62,153 bases of DNA from Xenococcus sp. MO_188.B8 (GTDB taxonomy: Bacteria > Cyanobacteriota > Cyanobacteriia > Cyanobacteriales > Xenococcaceae). Location: contig JASJDR010000041.1 of the NCBI GenBank assembly GCA_030065615.1, positions 1 to 62,153 on the forward strand. Reading direction: 5' to 3'. Position numbers and translations under genes: made by a program. The notes under the pieces were generated by a model. That model saw only the letters and a list, made by a program, of their open reading frames with translations, searched no databases and was not told the origin of the DNA. The stretch's first letter is position 1. Every line of letters starts with the position of its first letter. This document shows, one piece after another, positions 28,754-37,401 of this stretch.

Positions 28754-29755
28754 ATGTCATTGACAAAGGTTTTATGCCAACGACCACTGTTTAAAGATGG
28801 AGTAATTTTAAAATTTAAGGACGCTGGTGTTGAAATTCGCCATCGCAACCAAGGGTGCTTTATTAATGTTCCGTTGGAAGACCAACAGGAAGTAGGTCAA
28901 CTGTTAAGAATGTTACAAAGCGGCAGTATGTCGTCGGAGCAATTAGCTCAAGCATTTCCAGGAATTCGAGATCAGCTCTCAGAACTGCTTGCCGAATTTG
29001 CTCGCCGGGGTCTGCTAACCGAAAACCAAAAAGAAATGCCATCCTCTGGGGTGACTGGACGCCAGTTCTACCGAGAACTAGGCCGATTCTTGGCGCGCTT
29101 CAAGAAGCGATTGCCTCCTTCCCCCTTCTGGCAGAAGATGGCGGATGGGACAATATCCAGAAATCAGTTAATTGGCTATGCTTTGGAATCCTACCATGTC
29201 ACCCATCTCTGTCCTAGATTGTTAGCTCCGTCCTTAGCCAATTACGAATCACTGACGACGCAAAAACTCCTCCAGGAATTCTTGGTCTCTGAGTTACACC
29301 ACGACCGTTTGATTGAAAACTCTTTGAATAGTGTGGGAATCGAGAAAGAGCAACTCCAACAAATGCAACCGCTACCCATGACCTTTGCAGTCTGCTCTAC
29401 CCTAGGAGTTTTGGCTTTGCAGCATCCTCTAAATTTTAAAGCTGCACTCATGCTATTTGAGGAAGATGACAAGAAGTTCCATGAGTTGTTTAAACAGCGG
29501 TGTCAAGCAGAGAAGTTACCATCGGAATTCTATCAACCTATCCTGCTGCATGCTCACATCAATGATGAGGGAGCACACGAACAAATCACAGAAGTTCTGC
29601 TGGCAGAGATACCCTATGTATCACCGGAAGAACAAGTGGCGGTGAAGAAGAGCCTGGGAATTTTAATGGAGTCGATGGTGCTCCGGACTCACGAGATCAT
29701 TGATTACTATGGCAACCCAAATAACATCATTCCTCGTTGTTTTACTGGCTCGTGA
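28754..29755 (+). CDS. RRE-like / HDO fusion protein 2, putative diiron oxidase
   Basis: About 333 residues from ATG 28754, preceded by GGGAGG; an upstream frame extension overlapping the previous gene is not used. The N-terminus (about 8-85) is an RRE/PqqD-like winged helix ending FARRGLL. The rest is an HDO domain with E145-x2-H148, E180-x2-H183 and a complete H268-x3-E272-x2-H275 (HINDEGAH). This is the ligand set expected for a heme-oxygenase-like diiron oxidase or oxygenase. It would therefore be the active member of the pair, acting on the upstream peptide. The reaction is unknown. A simple PqqC/TenA-like role without iron is the alternative. Confidence 0.75.
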   Translation: MSLTKVLCQRPLFKDGVILKFKDAGVEIRHRNQGCFINVPLEDQQEVGQLLRMLQSGSMSSEQLAQAFPGIRDQLSELLAEFARRGLLTENQKEMPSSGVTGRQFYRELGRFLARFKKRLPPSPFWQKMADGTISRNQLIGYALESYHVTHLCPRLLAPSLANYESLTTQKLLQEFLVSELHHDRLIENSLNSVGIEKEQLQQMQPLPMTFAVCSTLGVLALQHPLNFKAALMLFEEDDKKFHELFKQRCQAEKLPSEFYQPILLHAHINDEGAHEQITEVLLAEIPYVSPEEQVAVKKSLGILMESMVLRTHEIIDYYGNPNNIIPRCFTGS

Positions 29756-29912
29756 GATATAGCTAACTCAGGAGATTATGTTAAGTAATGAGCAATAGAA
29801 GTAACCAGGGACAGCAGGGGAAACTTCGGCATGAGGGGAAGATGTTTTCCGAGATCTATTACTAAAATCAAACTTGATGATCTAGTAAGTATCGTTTCAC
29901 ATCAAACGTAGT

Positions 29913-30125
29913 TTATTTGCCAAAAACTTCACCCTCAATTCCTTTCCACCATTCTCCTAATTTCATTAAATCGTCATGAATATCTTGTACTTTTGACAAA
30001 TATTCGTGCTTTGGAATATTATCTTTTTGTTCTTCTAATTTTTTAAGTCTTAGCTGTAATAAGAGCCAAGGCTTAGACATTCCATTGGTAGCTTCGATAT
30101 ATTGTGCTAGTTCTTTACTATCCAT
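29913..30125 (-). CDS. small conserved-looking cytoplasmic protein
   Basis: A 70-residue, highly charged helical protein (KPWLLLQLRLKKLEEQKDN, then LMKLGEWWKGIEGEVFGK). It has no membrane segment or recognised domain. It follows the DUF4079 gene on the same strand after 89 bases and may be co-transcribed with it. I recall similar short proteins in cyanobacteria but cannot name a family. The start ATG and protein-like composition support it. Confidence 0.5.
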   Translation of the reverse strand: MDSKELAQYIEATNGMSKPWLLLQLRLKKLEEQKDNIPKHEYLSKVQDIHDDLMKLGEWWKGIEGEVFGK

Positions 30126-30214
30126 TGTGATTAGAGAATAAGCTAGATGATAAAGTAGTTGATTAGAAAAGTAAAAATAGAGAAAGCTAATAACTGATAG
30201 CTGTTAAAACCTAT

Positions 30215-30685
30215 TTACATTCTGTCGATAATTGAAAATAGAATATCCATTCCAGTCAGTGCTTCCCAACCAAAAAGTCCCAATAAAACGACATTGATAC
30301 TGATATGTGTTACACGCGCTAGATTATTGCCTCTTTGCATATAAGGCACTAATGCTGTAGCGATCGCGATCGCACTCATCATGGCTAAACCAACTACCAA
30401 ATGTGCTGTAACAAATAGCTTACCATTATTAATATAAGTCACTGCCATCCCCGTAACAGTACCGATAACCATCAATGCTAGGATAACTGAGCCGATCTCA
30501 TGATGTTTAAACCCAAATTTCTTCTTCACTAATGTTTTGCGGGTTTCCTTATCAGCGGTACGGGTACGACGACTTTGAATTCCTAGATACAAAGCGTAGA
30601 TAAATAAGCCGAATAATACCCACATAAATATCGGATGGGCAAACTGTGACCAAACTTTTACGATCTCGGGTATTTCAAAAGCCAT
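30215..30685 (-). CDS. DUF4079 family membrane protein
   Basis: A 156-residue protein with about four membrane helices (about 15-35, 63-85, 90-112, 125-148). It has histidines in or near helices (FAHPIFMW, FKHHEIGS, VTAHLVVG, VTHISIN), as in cytochrome b561-like folds. This matches the cyanobacterial DUF4079 family, so haem binding is plausible but not shown. It is probably in the thylakoid or plasma membrane. It is upstream of the 70-residue gene. Confidence 0.8.
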   Translation of the reverse strand: MAFEIPEIVKVWSQFAHPIFMWVLFGLFIYALYLGIQSRRTRTADKETRKTLVKKKFGFKHHEIGSVILALMVIGTVTGMAVTYINNGKLFVTAHLVVGLAMMSAIAIATALVPYMQRGNNLARVTHISINVVLLGLFGWEALTGMDILFSIIDRM

Positions 30686-30822
30686 AGCAGTGTTATTCCC
30701 TAATTAGTTACAATCCTTTATAAAACTTAACATAACATTTTGAGCAAGATAATTCCAGCTTTTTCTGGGAATAGAGAGAAAGCTGGGGAAATGGAGAAGA
30801 TGAGGCAGTTCTCTATTAACTA

Positions 30823-32259
30823 TTACCTGCTACCTTTATCACTTAGACGAGTCAGATATCTAGTTAATAAGCCGCCCAATAAAGCGATCGCCGCCAATCC
30901 AAGGATTACTGATGCCAAACCAAAATGAGCTTCAGCTTCGGCTGCTAGTACCAAAGGTAAAGATAGGGCAATATTAACGGCATTATTTTGTAAACCAAAG
31001 ACCTTACCTCGCATATCGGGAGGAGTTTCTAACTGAATAGTAGTCTGCATGGGAACCCCAATCAAAGCGGCAAATACTCCCATAAAAACGCACATAACTA
31101 ACGCTAGCCAAAGATTGACCGTGGCAGAGGATAAACCGACCAGGGAACCTGCCATGCCAACTGAACCCCAAAAACTTAGTTGGGCATTGGAAAATCGTTG
31201 TCCTAAATTGCCGATCACAGCAGCACTAGCACCCATACCTATTCCCGTAGTTGCTAAAAGAATACCAAATTCATCAGCCTCGATTTCGGGGATTTTATCT
31301 GCCAAACTGACTGCTAGCACTACCAAAGCAGCAAAGATAGAGAACAGAATAATTAACTGAATCAGAGCATTACGAACTCGAAGATTGGTTTTTAAATATT
31401 GAATTCCCTCGCCAATATCTTGCAAGGGGTGGGAATTTTCAGGGTTGGGCGAACCTCGATCGTGATCTATCTTGAGTCCCATTAAAATGATTCCTGCGAT
31501 CGCATAAGCGCCACCAACTAAAATTTCTTTACCAATATCTTCGGCGAAACCCCAACTCCCGACAAGATGATCGGCTAAATCTAATAATGGCTCTCCTAGA
31601 GCAAAACCCACAATTAGCAATGCCATGATGGTAGTTGTATAGATAGAATTAGCGGCTAGGAGATCTTTTTTGGGCACAATAAAGGGAATGGTCGCTTGTT
31701 CTGCAGGGGCAAAAAATTGAGTTAAGGTAGAAACTAAAAAAGTAATAGTTAATAATAGAAAAAATCCTAGAGAAATCTTATTTATCAGAATTTTCCCTTC
31801 AGCCAACCATAATAAAACTGGTAATATCAGAACAAAAACGCCGCGAAATAGATTAGACAGAACTAAAACTGATTTTTTTGACCAGCGATCGACATAAACC
31901 CCAGCTAAAGAACCAAATAATACCGCAGGAATTGTGAAAGCAATGGTGATCGGAGATACCCAAAGACTAATGGGTTCTCCTGCTATTTGAAAACTACTAG
32001 CAACAATGGCGATCGTTAATACTAGATAAATCTTATCTGCTAACTGAGAAAATATCTGACCGCCCCATAAAATCAAAAACTGCGTATTTTGTAATATAGG
32101 TAAAAAGCCCTGAATATCCTGACTCTTGTGCTGTTTTTGAGGGCTTTGCTGACGATGCTTCATAGAAATAGCAGCAGTAGAATCTTGAGTTTTAAAAGTT
32201 TCAGCAATGTCGGACTTAGGATAATTCTCTTGGCAATCTAATTTTTCAGAAAACGGCAT
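30823..32259 (-). CDS. MFS transporter (exporter type)
   Basis: A 478-residue major facilitator with about 12 membrane helices after a polar 50-residue N-terminal extension. The motif-A-like loop is FGSLAGVYVDRWSKKSVLVL, and the first helix has the LWGGQIFSQLADKIY pattern. That pattern is typical of the MFS_3/EntS-like efflux group found in cyanobacteria. The substrate cannot be told. It lies 104 bases downstream of recO on the same strand, with period-7 repeats in between. Confidence 0.85.
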   Translation of the reverse strand: MPFSEKLDCQENYPKSDIAETFKTQDSTAAISMKHRQQSPQKQHKSQDIQGFLPILQNTQFLILWGGQIFSQLADKIYLVLTIAIVASSFQIAGEPISLWVSPITIAFTIPAVLFGSLAGVYVDRWSKKSVLVLSNLFRGVFVLILPVLLWLAEGKILINKISLGFFLLLTITFLVSTLTQFFAPAEQATIPFIVPKKDLLAANSIYTTTIMALLIVGFALGEPLLDLADHLVGSWGFAEDIGKEILVGGAYAIAGIILMGLKIDHDRGSPNPENSHPLQDIGEGIQYLKTNLRVRNALIQLIILFSIFAALVVLAVSLADKIPEIEADEFGILLATTGIGMGASAAVIGNLGQRFSNAQLSFWGSVGMAGSLVGLSSATVNLWLALVMCVFMGVFAALIGVPMQTTIQLETPPDMRGKVFGLQNNAVNIALSLPLVLAAEAEAHFGLASVILGLAAIALLGGLLTRYLTRLSDKGSR

Positions 32260-32317
32260 ACTTCCAGATATTTCTCTAATTGACGTCTTGCGCAGTTTTA
32301 ATAAATTACAGGTTTTC

Positions 32318-32355
32318 TAGAAAGCTAATAGCCAATAGCTAATAGCTCATCGCAA
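32318..32355. repeat. GCTAATA period-7 repeat and HIP1-like end
   Basis: GCTAATA-GCCAATA-GCTAATA heptamers are followed by TCGCAAAGCGATTTTAAA. Nearly the same pair (GCTAATAGCTAATCGCGAAG) is found at 57371-57402. Confidence 0.7.
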
Positions 32356-32362
32356 AGCGATT

Positions 32363-33220
32363 TTAAAATTCCACTAAGTATAAATTATCCACCAAATCGG
32401 CAGAACGAATTGACTTACCTAAATGATGTTGTACATATTGTCGCAAGATTTTTTCGACTCTTATCCAAGCAGAATCTATCGAAAGCTCAACCAGTTGGGT
32501 CGGGATAATTTCAGAAATTTGCGGTAAAGATTCTTCGTTCAGATATTGCATAATGCCTAATTCCACAGCATTAATCTTGTAATTGACAATAAATGATGAC
32601 TCGTAATTATTGGTTTTCTCTGGTTGATTAACTTCCTTTTTGGGCCTTGACATGTCCACAACTCCCCCTCGCTCAAAGCTCAATCCTCCTCGCCAATTAG
32701 CATTAAGACGATCTATTTCGAGTAATTTCTCCGTCAGACAGCAAGCATGAACTTGAGGGGCAATTCCTGCGATCGCTAAAATATGAAATACCGCTTGTGC
32801 TAAATAGGGATAAACATTTTGTTGAAATTCTAGCTGTTCGATACGACGTAGATGTTCATTAAGCAATTCGTATAATTCTGGTTGAGGTTGTTCATCTACT
32901 GCTAAATAGAGCGCTAATTCAGCTAAATATTGAGCCGCAGCTAATTTTCCCAAATCTTTGCTCAATCCAGGATAGGTATAGATGGTATCAGCTTGAATAA
33001 TTTTATCAAGAGTGCGCCCTTTGATCATCAAAAACTTATTAACTACAAATAATTCTGTTCTGCCTCGCAACTGAGATTTGTATTTTTTGGCTCCTGGTGC
33101 GGCAGCAGCAATTAATCCATATTCTGGAGTCAGAACTTTTACAAGGCGATCGCTTTCTTTTAAGGTCGAACCTTTTAAAATAATTCCTGTTGTCGTATAT
33201 TTTTTCTGTTGATCGGACAC
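32363..33220 (-). CDS. recO: DNA repair protein RecO
   Basis: A 285-residue RecO, which loads RecA with RecR onto SSB-coated DNA. The N-terminal OB-fold is evident (TTTGIILKGSTLKESDRLVK, then LTPEYGLIAAAAPGAKK and SQLRGRTELF), followed by the helical C-terminal domain (AAAQYLAELALYL). The start appears to be GTG at 33220. The zinc-finger cysteines of some RecO proteins are reduced here (CCLTEK). It is a complete gene and its own unit. Confidence 0.95.
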   Translation of the reverse strand: MSDQQKKYTTTGIILKGSTLKESDRLVKVLTPEYGLIAAAAPGAKKYKSQLRGRTELFVVNKFLMIKGRTLDKIIQADTIYTYPGLSKDLGKLAAAQYLAELALYLAVDEQPQPELYELLNEHLRRIEQLEFQQNVYPYLAQAVFHILAIAGIAPQVHACCLTEKLLEIDRLNANWRGGLSFERGGVVDMSRPKKEVNQPEKTNNYESSFIVNYKINAVELGIMQYLNEESLPQISEIIPTQLVELSIDSAWIRVEKILRQYVQHHLGKSIRSADLVDNLYLVEF

Positions 33221-33304
33221 AATTTCTGTTAATTAGACTCTATGCAATCATAGAAAATAAAATGATTATCGACTATCTTGCGATCGCTTTATGATAATAT
33301 AGCG

Positions 33305-33475
33305 CTACGCGCAAGTCAAAAGCCCCTGACGGGGAAGTCAAAAGTCAAAAATCAAAAGTCAAAAGCGGTGCGACCCTGCGGATTTTTAATCCGCCAAGGA
33401 AGCGGTCAGACCCCGCGTCGGCGTAAGACGCAAGGGAATGCTGACCAAGAGACGCGCACCAAGAGAGTAAATCAA
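33305..33475. repeat. AGTCAAA heptamers and nested palindromic element
   Basis: AGTCAAA-type heptamers (about 33313-33365) lead into a compound element. The outer arms are GGTGCGACCCTGCGG and CGCGCACCAAGAGA. Inside lies a second copy with GGTCAGACCCCGCG and GCAAGGGAATGCTGACCAAG. The two copies keep the stem but change its bases together (GTGCG/CGCAC against GTCAG/CTGAC). Confidence 0.75.
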
Positions 33476-33530
33476 TTTCCCCGAAAAAAAAGGGCAGAAA
33501 CTAATCATAGCAAGACTTTTAGTCTCTGGC

Positions 33531-33953
33531 TCATTCACCAACTGGTTCGGTATATTCGCAAAAAATCTTCAGTCCTACTTTCAGGAGATACAAAACGATC
33601 ACGGTGGCAATTGCTGGGTCGAGGGGTAAACCAGATAGAGTGGTGAGGGAGACAATCAAACCAGTGAGTAAAGGGGCGCTCCCTGGGTTTTTAGTATATT
33701 CCTGGAATTGAGCGCGAAAGCCTTCATCACCGCAAAGTTCTTCCCGCAGAACCTTGAGGGTAGATTGCCAAAGGGATTTGGGCTTGGTGGGATCGTAGGT
33801 TTGACCTGTTTGCTCCGCCCAAAGTTCATCAAAACTAAGGTCTAGCCTGCCGTTGTGTTTTTCTAGAGTGGCAAATGCTTTTTGCGCTGGTTGGTAATTC
33901 TGCAACAATTGCTGCTGGGTGGTGATTTCTGAGATGGTTAATTTTGCTTCCAT
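33531..33953 (-). CDS. small protein with hydrophobic C-terminal hairpin, CHAT-locus associated
   Basis: A 140-residue protein. The N-terminal two thirds are soluble and helical (FATLEKHNGRLDLSFDELWA, then LWQSTLKVLREEL). The last 45 residues are hydrophobic with a Pro-Gly break (LLTGLIVSLTTLSG, then LDPAIATVIVLYLLKVGLKI), suggesting a membrane hairpin. It is on the same strand as, and downstream of, the CHAT / NB-ARC / TPR genes. Small proteins with a membrane-insertable tail beside CHAT NTPases could be effectors or substrates of the protease. That is inference from position and composition; I do not recognise the family. Confidence 0.55.
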   Translation of the reverse strand: MEAKLTISEITTQQQLLQNYQPAQKAFATLEKHNGRLDLSFDELWAEQTGQTYDPTKPKSLWQSTLKVLREELCGDEGFRAQFQEYTKNPGSAPLLTGLIVSLTTLSGLPLDPAIATVIVLYLLKVGLKIFCEYTEPVGE

Positions 33954-34306
33954 GTCAAGTCGCTTCGCTCCAATTCAAAATTATCAATTATCAATTCAAA
34001 ATTATGACCTCTTGCTGAAGCAAGAGGCTTGAAATAGCGGTGCGCGGGAAGGGGGCTTCAATACAAATGTGATTAACTGGAGATACTACTGATTAATCAA
34101 TAAAAGCCCCCTTCTCCCCCTGCGGATGTTCCATCCGCCAAGGCCTCGGTGCGGTTTAACCGTGAACGCGCACCAAGAGAAGGAATGTATTTTTGATTTT
34201 TTCGTTCTGAAGAACGAGGCTTGCATCCTTAATTAAACAATTCTTCGAAGAAGTTAGAGTATGAAATTTTGAACTTTGAATTTTGAATTTTGAATTCAAA
34301 AAATGG
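33954..34306. repeat. intergenic repeat cluster
   Basis: About 350 bases without a gene. It holds CAATTAT heptamers (33978-34005) and the hairpin CCTCTTGCTGAAGCAAGAGG (about 34010-34030). A split copy of the GGTGCGCG...CGCGCACCAAGAGA element spans 34040-34185. TTTTGAA heptamers lie near 34262-34300. Confidence 0.7.
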
Positions 34307-35284
34307 TCACTCCTGGTTTTCTTGACTTGCTGCTTGAATAGCTTGATAAAGCTTTTCTGAGCATTCTTCATCGGTTATTTGGAGCCAGAGGGACTTAAAC
34401 TGTCTTTCTCCCAACTGTTTGAGGATTCGCCCTAAATCTTGAATATCTGAGCTAATCCATTCTTCATTATTTTCGAGATCAATTGCTAAAGCCTGCATAT
34501 AATTTTCTAATGCTTCAGTCCAATTTTCTTGAGTTTCTAACATCTTGCCCCAATCAGTTATTGTTGCAGAAGCCTGCCTCCAATTTCCCAGACTCTGGAA
34601 AATTTCCCAAGCTTTTTGATAGTGAGTTTCCGCTTCTTCATACTGCTGTTGTTCCTGAGCTGTGGTGCCTAAATGGTAATATTCCTCCGCGTCTCGTGTT
34701 GCCCAAATTGCTTCGCGTATCTCACCCTCACAGGGTTCTCCTATTACCTGTTGCCAAGTTGACTCAAATTGCTCCGTCCCCACCTGTTTAAGCATCCGTC
34801 CTAAATCTTGAATATCAGAGCTGATGAAATCTTCATTATTTTCGAGATCAATTGCTAACGCCCGAATGTAACTTTCTAATGCTTCAGTCCAATTCTCTTG
34901 CACTTCTAACACCTTGCCCCAATCGCTTATTGTTGCAGAAGCCCGTCTCCAATTTCCCAGACTCTGGAAAATTTCCCAAGCTTTTTGATAGTAAGTTTTC
35001 GCTTCGTCATACTGCTGTTGTTCTTGAGCTGTGGTGCCTAACTGGTAATATTCCTCCGCGTCTCGCGCTGCCCAAATTGCCTCGCGTATCTCACCCTCAC
35101 AGGGTTCTCCTATTACCTGTTGCCAAGTTGACTCAAATTGCTCTGTCCCCACCTGTTTAAGAATTCGTCCTAAATCTTGGATATCGTAGGGGATAAAATC
35201 TTCGTTATTTTCGAGATCAATTCCCAAAGCCTGAATGTAATTTTCTAATGCTTGAGTCCAGTTTTCTTGCGTTTCTAATACCAT
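34307..35284 (-). CDS. TPR-repeat protein, detached C-terminal part of CHAT-NB-ARC protein
   Basis: 325 residues made of three near-identical units of exactly 123 codons (369 bases, start points 34474, 34843 and 35212 for the same motif). Each unit holds TPR helices such as AEEYYQLGTTAQEQQQYDEA and YYQKAWEIFQSLGNWRRASA. The frame is open beyond its first ATG, back to about 35490. There it would continue the upstream CHAT-NB-ARC protein if not for a frame change. It is therefore probably the C-terminal half of a formerly single CHAT-NB-ARC-TPR gene. Translation from the internal ATG is possible, but the cap-like first helix pair would be lost. Confidence 0.7.
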   Translation of the reverse strand: MVLETQENWTQALENYIQALGIDLENNEDFIPYDIQDLGRILKQVGTEQFESTWQQVIGEPCEGEIREAIWAARDAEEYYQLGTTAQEQQQYDEAKTYYQKAWEIFQSLGNWRRASATISDWGKVLEVQENWTEALESYIRALAIDLENNEDFISSDIQDLGRMLKQVGTEQFESTWQQVIGEPCEGEIREAIWATRDAEEYYHLGTTAQEQQQYEEAETHYQKAWEIFQSLGNWRQASATITDWGKMLETQENWTEALENYMQALAIDLENNEEWISSDIQDLGRILKQLGERQFKSLWLQITDEECSEKLYQAIQAASQENQE

Positions 35285-35481
35285 TCCCCAATCAGTTATT
35301 GTTGCAGAAGCCCGTCTCCAATTTCCTAGACTCTGGAAAATTTCCCAAGCTTTTTGATAGTGAGTTTTCGCTTCGTCATACCGCTGTTGTTCTTGAGCTG
35401 TGGTGCCTAACTGGTAATATTCCTCTGCCTCTCGCGCTGCCCAAATTGCCTCGCGTATCTCACCCTCACAAGGTTCTCCTA

Positions 35482-37401
35482 TTATCTGGAGAGGGGATGA
35501 CCGTTGAGGATTTTCAACAGTTCGAGATACTCTGACTCTAGACTATTAGGATTGATCCCCACCGTTTGCAGAATTTTGCCTGCTAGTTCCTCCGACTCGG
35601 AAAGTCCAGGATATTTGGGGGTGGGTAGGGAAAGTCCTTGTAAATTAACCAAATAATAACCACAGTCGAGCCAACGTTCCTCCCGACGACTGGTAATCAA
35701 GACCCAGGATTGTCCCTTTCCTTGCTGACCGCGCATTTGTTTGAGCCACTGCTTGAGTTCCGCTCGCGCTTCCTGAGTCAGCAAAGGCTCATTTCCTGTG
35801 GGAAAACCCGCCACAGGTTCAAAATTATCCCAAATCAGCAAGCAGGGATTGGTTTGTAGATATTGCATTATCCCAGCGCGTTGTTGCTCAAAGGAGAATT
35901 GGGCAAATCTGTCTCCCATCAATGACCGACCAATTTGGTTAACGACATTGTTTAAGGTGGCACCAGCCTCAAAGGTGGTAAAGAAAATTCCTCCTTTCCG
36001 ACCTTTGGTATCGTGTAACCAACGAGCAAACCCTTTAGCTAACTCGGTTTTACCCACACCGCCCATACCCTTGAGCAAGACAACCTTATTTTGGCGGAAT
36101 GCCCTTTCTAGCCGCAGAATTTCGTAATCCCGACCGATAAAACCATAAGTTCCAACTTCGGGAAGATCCATCGGGGATTGGGATGCCCGATCCTCTTGGG
36201 GTATTGCTCCCGCAAATCCCTGCATAATATCTTCCAAGCTGGTAGCTAACTCTCGTTTGGGAAAGGGGGTATAACTTTCCTGCTGGTAGAGTACTGGCAC
36301 CATCCAATCTTGCAGAGGCAACCAACCCTTGGGACTTGGGCGATCTCGCTTGTTCAAGGTTTCCCGCCTACCTCCTGCCATAGCAGTGGAGAGATTTTCC
36401 CCCAAAACCAGTTGCTCGTACAGCCGTCCAATAAAATGTTTAGCAGCTTCCGCGTAGACAGAATATGCCATTGCCACCACACCTTTTGCTCCCAAAGCTA
36501 CCAAACGGGTTGCCACAGAAGAAAAGGGATCTTGACCCGCTTTTCCTGACTGACAAGCATTTAGGACAAAAATCGGTACCCGACAATCGGCGAGAGACTG
36601 GGCAATTCGGGTAGCAGATACTTCTTCTGGGGAACCGTCTGCTTTCTCAAACACTAGCACTCCCTGTCCAGCACCACTGAGACTGTATTGCCTGCCTTGA
36701 CTATTGGGATCAAAATCCCCATGACCATCAAAATGAACGATGTGGTAAAAACCTTTGTGGGTATTCAGTTCCCGTTCAAACTGCCCAAAACTGGGCGGAC
36801 GCAAAACCTTGAGATTAACCTGCTGCCGAATAGTAGCGAGTGCTTCCAGCATCGGACGGGCAATGGTGCGCAAAGCAACATCCCGCTCTCCGTAGGGGCG
36901 AGCAATTACCAGGAGAATATTTAAGCGATCTTCTGGCATCTGCCCCAGTTCTGCCCGCACAGGTTGACCGCTGATACTACGATACATGCCTGCTAGCAAT
37001 GGTGCTAAGTAACCATAGTCGGGAGAATATAATAATTCCCAAGGCAGGTTAAGTATCGCAGGATCATCGGAGGTAATTGCCAATTCGCAATGATCTAAAC
37101 CCGCTCTCGTCGCTTCCTGAAAAAATGTTCGTGCTTTCTCACTACTGCAAAAGATGAGTTGGTAGAGTTCTGCTCCCCATTCCTGAAACTTTTTCTCGAT
37201 CTTCCTGGCTTTGTCTGGTTCCAGCCCATAGGGAAAGCTCAGATAATCTTCTAGATACCAGCGCAAATCTTCCAATACCTCTTGTGTAAAGGGATGCTCA
37301 AACTTCACCTCTGGGGCATCACGGTCTTCTTCGCTACCCCGTCGCCAGGATAGTTCAACCATCTCCCCCTGATGCCTTATTCGTAATCGGTTATTGGTCA
37401 T
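35482..37401 (-). CDS. CHAT / NB-ARC NTPase protein, truncated by frameshift
   Basis: 639 residues. The N-terminal CHAT peptidase-like domain (about 60-375) has its dyad: His in VHFDGHGDF and Cys in VLNACQSGK. An NB-ARC/STAND ATPase follows (about 410-639) with P-loop LKGMGGVGKTELA and Walker B CLLIWDNFE. It ends abruptly at LLKILNGHPLSR, where family members continue with the winged-helix part and TPR sensor. In another frame the TPR sequence starts immediately (QIIGEPCEGEIR), so an out-of-frame deletion has fused the two. Intact proteins of this type are signal-activated proteases of conflict systems. This one has lost its coupling and may be inactive. Confidence 0.8.
   Translation of the reverse strand: MTNNRLRIRHQGEMVELSWRRGSEEDRDAPEVKFEHPFTQEVLEDLRWYLEDYLSFPYGLEPDKARKIEKKFQEWGAELYQLIFCSSEKARTFFQEATRAGLDHCELAITSDDPAILNLPWELLYSPDYGYLAPLLAGMYRSISGQPVRAELGQMPEDRLNILLVIARPYGERDVALRTIARPMLEALATIRQQVNLKVLRPPSFGQFERELNTHKGFYHIVHFDGHGDFDPNSQGRQYSLSGAGQGVLVFEKADGSPEEVSATRIAQSLADCRVPIFVLNACQSGKAGQDPFSSVATRLVALGAKGVVAMAYSVYAEAAKHFIGRLYEQLVLGENLSTAMAGGRRETLNKRDRPSPKGWLPLQDWMVPVLYQQESYTPFPKRELATSLEDIMQGFAGAIPQEDRASQSPMDLPEVGTYGFIGRDYEILRLERAFRQNKVVLLKGMGGVGKTELAKGFARWLHDTKGRKGGIFFTTFEAGATLNNVVNQIGRSLMGDRFAQFSFEQQRAGIMQYLQTNPCLLIWDNFEPVAGFPTGNEPLLTQEARAELKQWLKQMRGQQGKGQSWVLITSRREERWLDCGYYLVNLQGLSLPTPKYPGLSESEELAGKILQTVGINPNSLESEYLELLKILNGHPLSR

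Noticed and set aside
29788..29865. 25-codon frame starting MSNRSNQGQQGK after the RRE-HDO genes
   Set aside because: It is too short to support from sequence alone, with no leader-like or membrane feature; it might be checked for conservation.
34400..35490. Regular spaced repeats that might look like a CRISPR array
   Set aside because: The period is 369 bases, the units are continuous and encode TPR helices; there are no short repeats with unique spacers.
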